Positions 28,400 through 39,386 of a stretch of 64,000 nt of DNA are shown here, one piece after another (positions within the stretch are counted from its first letter, which is position 1; each line of letters opens with the position of its first letter). The notes under the pieces were generated by a model. It was not told the DNA's origin. It searched no databases and saw nothing but the letters and a program-made list of their open reading frames with translations. This DNA is from CAWJFP01 sp963842155. GTDB lineage: Bacteria; Pseudomonadota; Alphaproteobacteria; JACZXZ01. The stretch is from positions 71,935 through 135,934 of the forward strand of contig CAWJFP010000014.1 of the NCBI GenBank assembly GCA_963842155.1, written 5' to 3'. The position numbers and the translations under genes are program-made.

Positions 28400-30856
28400 T
28401 CAAAGTCGGAGCCATCCGTTCGGCTGGCGCTTCGCGGGCATACAGGCAGGCTCCTTGCTGCGCCGTCCCTTTGCCACCGCTTCTGCTTCTTGCACCACCT
28501 TGATCGTTCGGAGCAGGATTGAGGGATTCACGCTGATCGAATCGATGCCGATCTGTGCCAGAAAATTGGCGATCTCCGGGTAGTTGGCGGGCGCCTCGCC
28601 GCATATGCCGATCTTGCGGCCGTTGCGCTTGGCCCCGGTCACGGCGAGGCGGAGCATCTCCAGCATCCCTGGATCGCGCTCATCAAAGTCGAAGGCTACG
28701 ACCTCGGAATCGCGATCGACCCCGAGAGTGAGCTGCGTGAGATCGTTCGAGCCGATCGAGAAGCCGTCGAAGACCGCCGCAAACGCATCAACCAGGATGA
28801 CGTTGTTGGGGATTTCGCACATCACATAGACCTCGAGCCCATTCTGTCCGCGGGCCAAGCCGTTGCGCGCCATCGCGGCCAAGACTTGCTCGGCCTCGGT
28901 CACGCGACGGCAGAAGGGCACCATCACCACGAGATTGATAAGACCCATATCATCGCGGACCCGCCGCAATGCCTCGCATTCAAGTGCGAATCCCTCTGCG
29001 TAGGCCGGGTGCGCGTAGTGGGAGGCGCCGCGAAAACCCAGCATCGGATTGGCCTCTCGGGGTTCGAAAGCTGCGCCCCCGACGAGCTCGGCATATTCGT
29101 TGGTCTTGAAATCCGACAAACGCACGATCACGGGTTTCGGATAGAAAGCGGCGGCGATCATGCCGACACCCTCCGCTAGATTGCGGACAAAATACTCCTT
29201 GAGGCAAGCGTATCCGCCGGCCCGCTCGCCGATTCGCGCCCGTTCGGCGGTGGTTACCCGCTCCGGGTGCACGAGCGCCATGGGATGCACCCCGATATGC
29301 TCGCTGATAATGAACTCCATGCGCGCCAGACCGACGCCGGCGTTGGGCATCATTGCCGTGCGAAACGCCATATCCGGATCCCCGAGATTGACCATGATCT
29401 GCGTCTTCGGAAGCGTGAGCGCGCTGGCGTCGGTGCGGGTCACCTCGAACGGAAGGTCGCCTCCATAGATGGTGCCCATCTCGCCTCCTGCGCAGGATAC
29501 GGTTACGCGGGCCCCGGTCTTGAGCGTAGTCGTTGCCGACCCTGTGCCGACCACCGCTGGCACACCGAGTTCGCGGGCTACGATGGCCGCGTGGCAGGTG
29601 CGCCCGCCATGATCCGTCACGATGGCGCCGGTAGTCTTCATCACGGGCTCCCAGTCGGGGCTAGTAGAGGCTGCAACCAGCACCTCGCCTGGCCTAAAGG
29701 TCCCGAGGTCTTCGGGCGACGCAACCACATGGACCACGCCGACGCCGATCCTTTCGCCGATGGCCTTTCCCGTGGCAAGCACGATCCCGGTCCGCTTCAG
29801 CGCATAAGTCTCGAGCATCGAGGGGGATTTTAGGGAAGCGACGGTCTCTGGCCGTGCCTGGACAATATAGAGACCTCCGTCGTCGCCATCCTTCGCCCAT
29901 TCGATGTCCTTTGGTACCGGATGACCCGCGTGCCGCGAATAATGGTCCTCGATCGTAAGCGCGCACCCCGCGAGGGTCAGGACCTCATCGTCTTCAAGAC
30001 AAAAACGCGCCTGCTTCTCGGCTGGCGTCGCCTCATCCCGGGTGGTCGAGCCGGTATGCCCTTTTGCCAGGACCATCGTGAGCTGCTTGCGTCCAAGCGA
30101 GCGCCGCAGCACGGCCCGATGGCCCTGACGAAATGTCGGTTTGTGGACGAAGAACTCGTCGGGATCCACTTTCCCCTGCACGACATTTTCGCCGAGTCCA
30201 TAGGAGGCGGTGACGAGAACGACATCACGAAAGCCGGATTCAGTATCGAGCGTGAAGATCACACCGCTTGCAGCGCGGTCCGAGCGGACCGTCTTCATCA
30301 CGCCGACGGAGAGAGCGACCTTGAAATGATCGAATCCGTTGCCTGTCCGATATACGATGGCGCGGTCGGTAAAGATCGACGCAAAGCAGAGGCGGCAGGC
30401 TTCGAAGAGGTCATCCACGCCGCTGATATTGAGATAGCTCTCATGCTGACCAGCGAAACTTGGCGTCGGCAAATCCTCGGCAGTGGCTGAACTGCGGACT
30501 GCAACCGCCACATTGGGACCATATTGCTTCTCGAGCAGGCGATAAGCTGCGACGATTTGCTGTCGCAGCGCATCACCGCCGGTCGCGGCATGGACAATCC
30601 GCCGCGCCTCTGCGGCATGTTTCGCGAGGAGGGCGACATCGGTGATGTCCAGGCCATCCAGCAGCGCGTGCAACGCCGGCCAAGCGTTCGCGGCTTGTAG
30701 CGCATCGCGGTAGACGCGAACGGTAAGCGCAAATCCGTTGGGCACTTGGACCCCCTGCGGGCCAAGCTCGCGAAACAGCTCGCCAAGCGACGCGTTCTTT
30801 CCACCGACCGATTGAACGTCGTCGAAACGGATGCTCTCGAACCGTTCGTTCGGCAT
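28400..30856 (-). CDS. ppsA: Phosphoenolpyruvate synthase
   Basis: 818 residues. Converts pyruvate + ATP to PEP + AMP + Pi for gluconeogenesis. The N-terminal ATP-grasp domain starts with VQSVGGKNASLGELF and has SSATAEDLPTPSFAGQ; the phospho-histidine domain has GGRTCHAAIVARELGVPAVV; the C-terminal PEP/pyruvate TIM barrel has SIGSNDLTQLTLGVDRD and IGICGEAPANYPE. The protein starts about ten residues shorter than typical PpsA. The ATG at 30856-30854 lies in sequence shared with the truncated IS481 transposase, so the native 5' end and promoter appear to be lost. The C-terminal tail after EAVAKG is unusual. Confidence 0.92.
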   Translation of the reverse strand: MPNERFESIRFDDVQSVGGKNASLGELFRELGPQGVQVPNGFALTVRVYRDALQAANAWPALHALLDGLDITDVALLAKHAAEARRIVHAATGGDALRQQIVAAYRLLEKQYGPNVAVAVRSSATAEDLPTPSFAGQHESYLNISGVDDLFEACRLCFASIFTDRAIVYRTGNGFDHFKVALSVGVMKTVRSDRAASGVIFTLDTESGFRDVVLVTASYGLGENVVQGKVDPDEFFVHKPTFRQGHRAVLRRSLGRKQLTMVLAKGHTGSTTRDEATPAEKQARFCLEDDEVLTLAGCALTIEDHYSRHAGHPVPKDIEWAKDGDDGGLYIVQARPETVASLKSPSMLETYALKRTGIVLATGKAIGERIGVGVVHVVASPEDLGTFRPGEVLVAASTSPDWEPVMKTTGAIVTDHGGRTCHAAIVARELGVPAVVGTGSATTTLKTGARVTVSCAGGEMGTIYGGDLPFEVTRTDASALTLPKTQIMVNLGDPDMAFRTAMMPNAGVGLARMEFIISEHIGVHPMALVHPERVTTAERARIGERAGGYACLKEYFVRNLAEGVGMIAAAFYPKPVIVRLSDFKTNEYAELVGGAAFEPREANPMLGFRGASHYAHPAYAEGFALECEALRRVRDDMGLINLVVMVPFCRRVTEAEQVLAAMARNGLARGQNGLEVYVMCEIPNNVILVDAFAAVFDGFSIGSNDLTQLTLGVDRDSEVVAFDFDERDPGMLEMLRLAVTGAKRNGRKIGICGEAPANYPEIANFLAQIGIDSISVNPSILLRTIKVVQEAEAVAKGRRSKEPACMPAKRQPNGWLRL

Positions 30857-31941
30857 TTCGCGGAAGACCGGTTACAAGATCTTCGATCGCTACAAGGAGC
30901 ACGGCCTCGAGGCGCTGAGCGATCGGTCGCGTCGGCCGGTGCGCTATGCTAATCAGCTGGCGCCACAGATCGAAAGTCTCATCGTCAAGCTCAAGCGCGA
31001 TAAGCCGCATTGGGGCGCCCGCAAAATCCGGGAGCTTCTGGTCCGGCAGACTCGATGGCGACATTCGCGTTCCGGCCAAGAGCACGATCCACGCCGTTCT
31101 CCACCGGCACGGCTTGGTCAAGCCGATCGGCCGTAGGCGCAATCATGCGAGCGGAACGCCGCTCTCCGCCGGCGCCGCGCCGAACGCGCTGTGGTGCACC
31201 GACTTCAAGGGCGAGTTCAAGCTCGGCAACGGGCGCTATTGCTATCCGCTGACCGTCACCGACCACGCCTCGCGCTACCTGCTGCTCTGCGAAGCCCTTG
31301 AATCGACACGCGAAAACCTCGCCATCACCGCCTTCGAGCAGCTCTTCCAGGAGCGCGGCCTGCCGCAGGCGATCCGCTCCGACAATGGCGTCCCCTTTGC
31401 CAGCCCCAATGCGCTCTTCAACCTCTCGAAGCTCTCCGTTTGGTGGCTCAGGCTCGGCATCGCCATCGAGCGCATCAAGCCCGGCCATCCGCAGCAGAAC
31501 GGGCGCCATGAACGCATGCATCTCACCTTGAAGAAGGAGGCGACCCGCCCGCCAGGCATGAACAGCCTGCAGCAACAGGCTCGCTTCGACGCCTTCGTCC
31601 AGGAGTTCAATGCCGAAAGACCCCATGAGGCTCTGGCGATGAAGCGCCCCAGCGAGGTCTACTCAGCCTCGCCCAGGCCCTATGAGGGGCTGCCCGAGCT
31701 CACCTATCCGTTGCATGATCGCGATGTCCTCGTCACCGCCTGCGGCCGCATCTGCATGCACCGCAAGCGCATCAACATCTCGACGGTCCTCGCCGGTCAA
31801 CGCCTCGGAATCAAGGAGGTCGACGACGGTATTTGGATCGTAAGCTTCATGCGCTACGATCTCGGCTTCATCGACCTGGAGCAGAAGACCTTGCAACCCC
31901 TCGACAACCCCTTCGGCCCAGGGTTGTCACCCATGTCTTAG
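30849..31941 (+). pseudogene. IS481-family transposase, 5'-truncated and frameshifted
   Basis: Coding similarity begins abruptly at FGISRKTGYKIFDRYKEHG, part of the HTH region, so about 25-35 N-terminal residues are missing. The first phase runs through KRDKPHWGARKIRELLV and breaks at about 31046-31050; the rest continues one phase over (DGDIRVPAKSTIHAVLHRHG). The DDE integrase core follows: NALWCTDFKGEF (first Asp), AIRSDNGVPFAS (second Asp) and QQNGRHERMHLTLK (Glu). The C-terminal RRRNH-to-LDNPF part is complete. It is not expected to make an active enzyme unless the shift is a sequencing error, and the truncation would still remain. Confidence 0.85.
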
Positions 31942-31977
31942 GTACGTTCCGTTACCCATGTCTCCGGGCCGGACAGG
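30849..31977 (+). mobile_element. Remnant IS481-type insertion sequence (left end missing)
   Basis: The right end is recognisable just after the transposase stop: GTTACCCATGTCTCCGGGCC at about 31953-31972, preceded by a near-copy CACCCATGTCTTAGG at about 31929-31943. Such sequences form the terminal repeats of this group. No matching left terminal repeat is present, because the left part is cut off at the ppsA start. The element ends a few bases before tRNA-Lys. Confidence 0.65.
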
Positions 31978-31984
31978 CTTGAAA

Positions 31985-32060
<76 letters not shown>

Positions 32061-32151
32061 CTCGAGCCCGCCGCCCGATCAGGAGGCGGGGATATAGCAA
32101 AGCCTTCCCCGCTTGTCGATAAGGGGTTTCGCGAGCGTAGCGCACGGGCCG

Positions 32152-33303
32152 TTAAAGCGGATCGGAGCCGCGCCGTCCGATCTTCACGTCGCGATGGACA
32201 TAAACGCTCATCACGAGCCCGAAGCCGAAAAGGAGGGTCAGCATCGCCGTGCCGCCATAGGAAATGAGCGGCAGCGGCACGCCCACCACCGGGATCAGCC
32301 CCATTACCATGGCGATGTTGACGAAGACATAGACGAAGAACGTCACGGCCACGCCGATACCGAGCAGGCGGCCGAACTGGTTGCGGCTGCGCAGCGCGAT
32401 CGCGATGGCATAGGCGAGCAGCAGCGTATAAAGCGCGAGCAGCACGAAGCCGCCGACGATCCCGAACTCCTCGGCCAGCATGGTGAAGATGAAATCGGTC
32501 TGCTTCTCGGGCAGGAAATTTAGATGGCTCTGGCTGCCCTGGAGGAAGCCCTTGCCGAAAATGCCGCCCGAGCCGAGCGCGATCTTCGATTGCAGGATGT
32601 GATAGCCGGAACCCAGGGGATCGCTCTCGGGATTGAGGAAGCTAAGAATGCGTGTGCGCTGATAGCCATGGAGAAAATGCCAGGCGACCGGCACGGCGCC
32701 CACGCCGGCCACGATGACGATGGCGAACATCCAGAGCCGCACCCCCGCCATGAAGAAGATGGCGCCCCCGCTCGCCAGCAGCATGACGGCGGTGCCGAGA
32801 TCGGGCTGCTTGAGCACGAGCGCCACCGGCGCCATCACCATCAGAAGCGGGATGAGCAGCACCTCGACGCGCCCGATGCGCTCCGGCCCGACGCTGTGGA
32901 AATAGCGCGCGAGCGCGAGCACGAGGGCGATCTTCATCACCTCCGAGGGCTGCAGCTGGAAGAGCTTGAGGTCGATCCAGCGCTGCGCCCCCATGGCGTC
33001 GGAGCCGATCACGCTCACCGCGCCCAACAGCGCGAGCGCCACGAAATAGGCGGGGAAGGCCGCGCGCATCCAATAGCGGATATCGACGAGCGCCGCGCCC
33101 AGCATGAGGGCGAGGCCGAGGGCGAAGCGCGCCATCTGCCGCGAGGCCCACGGGCTCCAGCTGCCGTTGCCGGCCGAATAGAGCATGGCGAAGCCGATGC
33201 CGGCGATGGCCGAGACGAGCAGCACGATGGTCCAGTTGATCTGCCAGAGCTTCTCCGCGAAGGACATGCGGACCTCGCGGCTGACATGGCCCTGCAGCGC
33301 CAT
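32152..33303 (-). CDS. rodA: Rod shape-determining protein RodA (SEDS glycosyltransferase)
   Basis: 383 residues with about ten transmembrane segments. SEDS-family peptidoglycan polymerase of the elongasome. Markers: DIRYWMRAAFPAY, LQPSEVMKIALVLALARYF, LKQPDLGTAVMLLASG with the catalytic-loop Asp, NFLPEKQTDFIFTMLAEEFG and PLPLISYGGTAMLTLL. The ATG at 33303 shares its last base overlap with the mrdA stop (TGATG), so the pair is translationally coupled. A second Met (MSFAEKLWQ at 33267) is possible. Last gene of the mreB-mreC-mreD-mrdA-rodA cluster. Confidence 0.95.
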   Translation of the reverse strand: MALQGHVSREVRMSFAEKLWQINWTIVLLVSAIAGIGFAMLYSAGNGSWSPWASRQMARFALGLALMLGAALVDIRYWMRAAFPAYFVALALLGAVSVIGSDAMGAQRWIDLKLFQLQPSEVMKIALVLALARYFHSVGPERIGRVEVLLIPLLMVMAPVALVLKQPDLGTAVMLLASGGAIFFMAGVRLWMFAIVIVAGVGAVPVAWHFLHGYQRTRILSFLNPESDPLGSGYHILQSKIALGSGGIFGKGFLQGSQSHLNFLPEKQTDFIFTMLAEEFGIVGGFVLLALYTLLLAYAIAIALRSRNQFGRLLGIGVAVTFFVYVFVNIAMVMGLIPVVGVPLPLISYGGTAMLTLLFGFGLVMSVYVHRDVKIGRRGSDPL

Positions 33304-35192
33304 CAGCCCTGGCTCCGCTCCGCTCCGCGCTCGACCAGCGGCGGCAAGGGCCGGCCGCGCAGGGGATCGCGCTGCTGCGCTTCCATGAGCGCGTCGCGCA
33401 CGATGGGCGCAGCATTGGCCGAGCCGCCGCCGCCATGCTCGATCACCACGGCGCAGACATAGCGCGGGGCCTGGATGGGCGCGAAGGCGATGAAGAGCGC
33501 GTTGTCGCGCTCGCGCCAGGGCTTGTCCTCCGGCCGGCGGTGCTTGTTCTCGCGCTCGGAAAGCGTGATGCGGCGCACCTGCGAAGTGCCCGACTTCCCG
33601 CCCATCTCGAAGCCGGCCTTGGTGATGCGCGCGCGATAGGCGGTGCCGCCCTGCTCGTTCACCACCGCGATCATGCCGGAGAGCAGCACGTCGATGTTGG
33701 CGCGGTTGAGGCCGACGGAGGGCGGCTCGTCCGAGGCCGCCGCCTGGATCGGGCCGTCGCCGGCGGCGAGCTTGTGCGTGACCCGCGGCACCACCGCCTT
33801 GCCGCCGTTGACGACGCGCGAGAGCATGAGCGCCAATTGCAAGGGCGTCGCCAGCACGAAGCCCTGACCGATGCCGGTGACCAGGGTCTCGCCTTGCGTC
33901 CAGGGCTGGCCGAAGGCGGCCTGCTTCCAGTTCCGCGTCGGGATCAGGCCGGGCCGCTCGCCGGTCAGGTCGATGCCGGTGACGGCCCCCAGGCCGAGCT
34001 TGCGCGCCATCTCGGCGATGCGGTCGATGCCGACCCGCCGCGCCGTCTCGTAGAAATAGACGTCGCAGGAGTTCTTGATGCCGCCATGCATATCGAGCAG
34101 GCCATGGCCCTGCGGCCGCCAGCAATGGAAGCGCGAATCGCCGAGATCGAGATAGCCGGGACAGAAGACGCGCGTCGCCGGCGTGCTCGTGCCCGATTCG
34201 AGCGCGGCCAACGCGACCGCGACCTTGAACGTCGAGCCCGGAGCATATTGCCCTCCCACCGCCTTGTTGGTGAGCGGGGAGAGCGGATCCGTGATGAGGG
34301 CCTGCCATTCGGCTGCGGTCAATCCCTCATTGAAGGGATTGGGGTCGAAGGCCGGGCTCGAGGCCATCGCGAGTACTTCGCCGCTATGGCAATCCATCAC
34401 CACGCCTGCGGCGCTGCGCTCGTCGGCGAGACGCTTGGAGAGAAACTGCTGCAGGCCGGCGTCGAGGGTGAGTGCCACGTCTTGGCCGGGCTTGCCCTCG
34501 TCCCGGCTCAGCTCGCGGATCACCCGACCATGGGCGTTGACCTCGTCCTGGCTCGTGCCGGCCGAGCCGCGCAAGGCCAGATCGTAAATCTTCTCGACCC
34601 CCGCCTTGCCGATGCGAAAATCCGGCAGCTCCAGCAGCGGACTGCCGTCGAGCTCGCGTTCGGACACGGCGGCGACATAGCCCAGCACGGCGGAATAGAT
34701 GTTGCCCGAGGGGTAGTAGCGGCTGCGTCCGACCTCGGTGCGCACGCCCGGCAGGTCGGGCATATTGACCTCGACGCGGCTGAACTCGTCCCAGCTCAAA
34801 TTCTCGCGCACGGTGATGGGCATGAAGGGGCGCTTGCGCTCGGCCTCGCGAAGCGCCTTGCGCCGGTCGCCCTCGCTGATCGGCACGAGCTGGCCGAGCA
34901 GATCGAGCGTCGCCTCGAGCTCCCCCGTCTCCTCGGGCACCACGACGATGCGGTAGTTCTGGCGGTTGATGGCGATGGGCACGCCGAAGCGGTCGAGGAT
35001 GCGGCCGCGCGGCGGCGGCAGCAGGCGCACGGAAATGCGGTTGTCCTCGGCGAGCGTCTGGTAGCGGGCCAATTCGACGACCTGGAGATAATACATGCGC
35101 CCGGCCAGCACCGAGAGCAAGGCGAGCTTGCCCCCCACCAGCAAGGCCGCGCGGCGGCTGAATTGCCGGCCCTGGAGCTGGTCGAGCTGCAT
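33303..35192 (-). CDS. mrdA: Penicillin-binding protein 2 (elongasome transpeptidase)
   Basis: 629 residues. A single N-terminal membrane span (LVGGKLALLSVLAGRMYYLQ) is followed by the PBP dimerisation domain (PPPRGRILDRFGVPIAINRQ). The transpeptidase has the active Ser320 in APGSTFK, the SxN-type motif at NSCD (Ser375) and KSGTSQ as the KTG motif. It cross-links lateral-wall peptidoglycan with RodA. The ATG lies one base after the mreD stop and the stop overlaps rodA. Confidence 0.95.
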   Translation of the reverse strand: MQLDQLQGRQFSRRAALLVGGKLALLSVLAGRMYYLQVVELARYQTLAEDNRISVRLLPPPRGRILDRFGVPIAINRQNYRIVVVPEETGELEATLDLLGQLVPISEGDRRKALREAERKRPFMPITVRENLSWDEFSRVEVNMPDLPGVRTEVGRSRYYPSGNIYSAVLGYVAAVSERELDGSPLLELPDFRIGKAGVEKIYDLALRGSAGTSQDEVNAHGRVIRELSRDEGKPGQDVALTLDAGLQQFLSKRLADERSAAGVVMDCHSGEVLAMASSPAFDPNPFNEGLTAAEWQALITDPLSPLTNKAVGGQYAPGSTFKVAVALAALESGTSTPATRVFCPGYLDLGDSRFHCWRPQGHGLLDMHGGIKNSCDVYFYETARRVGIDRIAEMARKLGLGAVTGIDLTGERPGLIPTRNWKQAAFGQPWTQGETLVTGIGQGFVLATPLQLALMLSRVVNGGKAVVPRVTHKLAAGDGPIQAAASDEPPSVGLNRANIDVLLSGMIAVVNEQGGTAYRARITKAGFEMGGKSGTSQVRRITLSERENKHRRPEDKPWRERDNALFIAFAPIQAPRYVCAVVIEHGGGGSANAAPIVRDALMEAQQRDPLRGRPLPPLVERGAERSQG

Positions 35193-35193
35193 A

Positions 35194-35709
35194 TCAGCGC
35201 GTCCTCAGAAAGGCGCGCTGCGCCGCCGCCAGCAGCCAGGTCAGCCAAGGATAGATGGCAAGCATGAGGAGGAGCTGGATCAGCGGCGCCTCGAGCGGCA
35301 CGATCTGGCCTTCGAGCGCCGAAGCGAGCAGCCAGCGCCCGAATGTCGCGGCGGGAGCGACGATCAGGAAGCCGAACCACATCACCGGAAAGGGCTTGCC
35401 GAAGAAGGGCCGGCGCTGGTTGCGCATCGCGCCGTAGACGACCAGGAGCGTCAGCGCGCCGAGCCCGATCGGCGTACCGGTGAGGATATCCTCGAGCAGC
35501 CCGATGGCGAAGACGGCGGGCGCCGGCATCAGATCGGGGCGATGGATCGCCCAGTAATAGACGGACATGAGCCCGAAGGAGGGCACGACGAGCGCATAGC
35601 CCGGGACGGGAAGCGGCAGCACGCTGAGCGTGACGAGCAGGATGGTGAGCGCGAAGGGGAAGAGCCGCCGCGCCGAGCGATCGAGCTGGTTGGCGACCTC
35701 GCCGATCAC
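35194..35709 (-). CDS. mreD: Rod shape-determining protein MreD
   Basis: 171 residues with five or six hydrophobic helices, the normal MreD size. Recognisable stretches are GLMSVYYWAIHRPDLMPAP and AIGLLEDILTGTPIGLGAL. It starts with GTG at 35709, whose TGA-overlapping arrangement with mreC (GTGA) implies coupling. Inner-membrane member of the elongasome scaffold. Confidence 0.92.
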   Translation of the reverse strand: MIGEVANQLDRSARRLFPFALTILLVTLSVLPLPVPGYALVVPSFGLMSVYYWAIHRPDLMPAPAVFAIGLLEDILTGTPIGLGALTLLVVYGAMRNQRRPFFGKPFPVMWFGFLIVAPAATFGRWLLASALEGQIVPLEAPLIQLLLMLAIYPWLTWLLAAAQRAFLRTR

Positions 35710-36566
35710 GGCTTGCCCGCCGGGGCCAGGATGCCCTTGAGCTCGTAATCGATGATGCGCACGAATTCGATCTTGTTCCAGTCGGCGAAGGGTTGCACCC
35801 TTACGCCGCTGTCGCTGACGGAGGCGACCATGCCGACCGGTAGGCCGGGCGGGAAGACGCCGCCCGTGCCCGAGGTGACGATGCGATCGCCCGGCGTGAG
35901 GCGGAGGCTCGGCGGCAGATAAAGCAAACGCGGCTGGTCGCTGTTGTCGCCCGCGAGGATGGCCTGGTCGCGCGTCGATTCGACGATGACGGGAATGCGC
36001 GAGTTGAGATCGGTGATGAGCAGGATGCGGGCCGAGAGGTCCCCCACCTCGGCGACGCGACCGATGAGCCCGTCATTCACCACCGCCGCCTGGCCGCGCG
36101 CCACGCCGTCGCGCGCGCCGGCATTGATGAGCAGGCTGCGCACGAAGGCGCCTCCGGAATCCGCGATCACCCGCGCGGCGAGGCTGCGCCGCGCGCCGTC
36201 CGGCACGAAGCCGAGCGCCGTGCGGTAGGCCCTGTTCTGCGCGGCCAGCTCGCGCGCCGCCTGCTCCCATTCGCGCAGGCGGGCGTTCTCTGCCTTGAGC
36301 CTGAGATAGTCCTCTCGGAGATTGATCAGGTCGCGCGTGTCGGCGACGAATTGCTCGGCCGTGGCGATGGGCTCGGCGAGAGCGGCGAGGATGGGCGCGA
36401 AGGCGTCGATCACCGCCACCCGCATGCGCTCGACGATCAGCGCGTCGGCCTTGCCCAGAATGACGAGGCCCACGGCGAGGCCGACGAGTGCCAGGAACGC
36501 GAAGCGCTGCGCCACCGCCTTGAGCGGCGCAGCATAGCGCAAGATAAAACCGCCCCGCGGCCTCAT
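35706..36566 (-). CDS. mreC: Rod shape-determining protein MreC
   Basis: 286 residues. One N-terminal membrane span (FLALVGLAVGLVILGKA), a coiled coil (INLREDYLRLKAENARLREW) and a periplasmic beta domain with VIADSGGAFVRSLLINAGAR, GQAAVVNDGLIGRVAEVG and GDRIVTSGTGGVFPPGLPVG. These are family landmarks. It bridges MreB to the PBPs. It follows mreB after 145 bases, which may contain its own promoter or a processing site. Confidence 0.95.
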   Translation of the reverse strand: MRPRGGFILRYAAPLKAVAQRFAFLALVGLAVGLVILGKADALIVERMRVAVIDAFAPILAALAEPIATAEQFVADTRDLINLREDYLRLKAENARLREWEQAARELAAQNRAYRTALGFVPDGARRSLAARVIADSGGAFVRSLLINAGARDGVARGQAAVVNDGLIGRVAEVGDLSARILLITDLNSRIPVIVESTRDQAILAGDNSDQPRLLYLPPSLRLTPGDRIVTSGTGGVFPPGLPVGMVASVSDSGVRVQPFADWNKIEFVRIIDYELKGILAPAGKP

Positions 36567-36711
36567 GCTGCCCTACCTACGTCCCCGGGCCCCACTTGCG
36601 CCCCCAGCGCCCCATCGGACCCGCCCCGGCCGCATCCGGCGCCCGGCCGTCGCCGCGCCTAACCCGCCTAAACCGCCCTAGCGCTCCGACCGGCGGGCAC
36701 CCCCGCCGCCC

Positions 36712-37752
36712 TCAGTATGTCGAAATCAGTACGTTCTTCAACGTCTTCATCTCTTCGAGGCAGCGTCCCGTGCCGAGCGCCACGCAGGAAAGCGGATCGT
36801 CGGCGATCGAGACGGGCAGCCCCGTCGAATGCCGCAGCACATGGTCGAGATTGCCGAGCAGCGCGCCGCCGCCGGTAAGCACGATGCCCTTGTCGACGAT
36901 GTCCGCGGCGAGCTCCGGTGCCGTATGCTCGAGGGCCACCTTGACCGCCTCGATGATGGCGCTCACCGGCTCGGCCAGACTTTCGGCGATCTGCCGCTCG
37001 CTGATCACGATCTCCTTGGGCACGCCGTTCATCAGGTCGCGTCCCTTGATCTGCATCAGGCTGCCGTCGCCGTCGCCGGGCGGACAGGCGGAGCCGATCT
37101 CCTTCTTGATGCGCTCGGCGCTTCCCTCGCCCACCAGGAGGTTATGGTTGCGCCGGATATAGGCGATGATCGCTTCGTCCATCTTGTCGCCGCCGACCCG
37201 GACCGAGCGCGAGAAGACGATCCCGCCGAGGGAGAGCACCGCGACCTCGGTGGTGCCGCCGCCGATGTCGACCACCATCGAGCCGGTAGGCTCGGTCACC
37301 GGCAGGCCGGCGCCGATCGCCGCCGCCATCGGCTCGGGAATGAGAAATACGCGCCGCGCACCCGCCGCCTCGGCCGATTCCTGGATGGCGCGGCGCTCGA
37401 CCGCCGTCGAGCCCGAGGGCACGCAGACGATCACCTGCGGGCTCGCGAAGCTGCGCCGGTTATGCACCTTGCGGATGAAATGCTTGATCATCTCCTCCGC
37501 CACCTCGAAATCGGCGATGACGCCGTCCCGCAAGGGTCGGATGGCGGTGATCTGCGCGGGCGTGCGGCCCAGCATCATCTTGGCCTCGTCCCCGACAGCG
37601 AGGACCTGCTTGCGGCCCTTGATCTCGGCGATGGCCACGACCGAGGGCTCGTTCAACACGATGCCCTGGCCCTTGACGTAGACGAGTGTATTTGCCGTGC
37701 CGAGATCGATCGCCATGTCGGCGGACAGCATGCCCAGCAGTCTTGAAAACAT
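36712..37752 (-). CDS. mreB: Actin-like rod shape protein MreB
   Basis: 346 residues from the ATG at 37752 (MFSRLLGMLSADMAIDLGTA). A GTG at 37761 is in phase but its spacing to GGAG is too short. Actin-fold markers are DMAIDLGTANTLVYVKGQG (phosphate 1), VVDIGGGTTEVAVLSLG (phosphate 2) and GIVLTGGGALLGNLD (adenosine). It forms membrane-bound filaments that direct lateral wall growth. First gene of the leftward elongasome cluster. Confidence 0.96.
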   Translation of the reverse strand: MFSRLLGMLSADMAIDLGTANTLVYVKGQGIVLNEPSVVAIAEIKGRKQVLAVGDEAKMMLGRTPAQITAIRPLRDGVIADFEVAEEMIKHFIRKVHNRRSFASPQVIVCVPSGSTAVERRAIQESAEAAGARRVFLIPEPMAAAIGAGLPVTEPTGSMVVDIGGGTTEVAVLSLGGIVFSRSVRVGGDKMDEAIIAYIRRNHNLLVGEGSAERIKKEIGSACPPGDGDGSLMQIKGRDLMNGVPKEIVISERQIAESLAEPVSAIIEAVKVALEHTAPELAADIVDKGIVLTGGGALLGNLDHVLRHSTGLPVSIADDPLSCVALGTGRCLEEMKTLKNVLISTY

Positions 37753-37834
37753 ACGAAACACTACTCCAATCGCTTCCTTGAAAATCGGGCATGCCGACCC
37801 GCCATCATGGCGGCCGAGCGGGAAGCTGCTCGCG

Positions 37835-39386
<1,552 letters not shown>

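Noticed and set aside
30831..31136. ATG at 30831 as a genuine transposase start
   Set aside because: The first six codons are ppsA sequence read in reverse; similarity to transposases begins only at the FGISRK segment.
33435..35267. 610-residue plus-strand frame opposite mrdA
   Set aside because: Antisense to a gene with all PBP2 motifs; no recognisable protein content.
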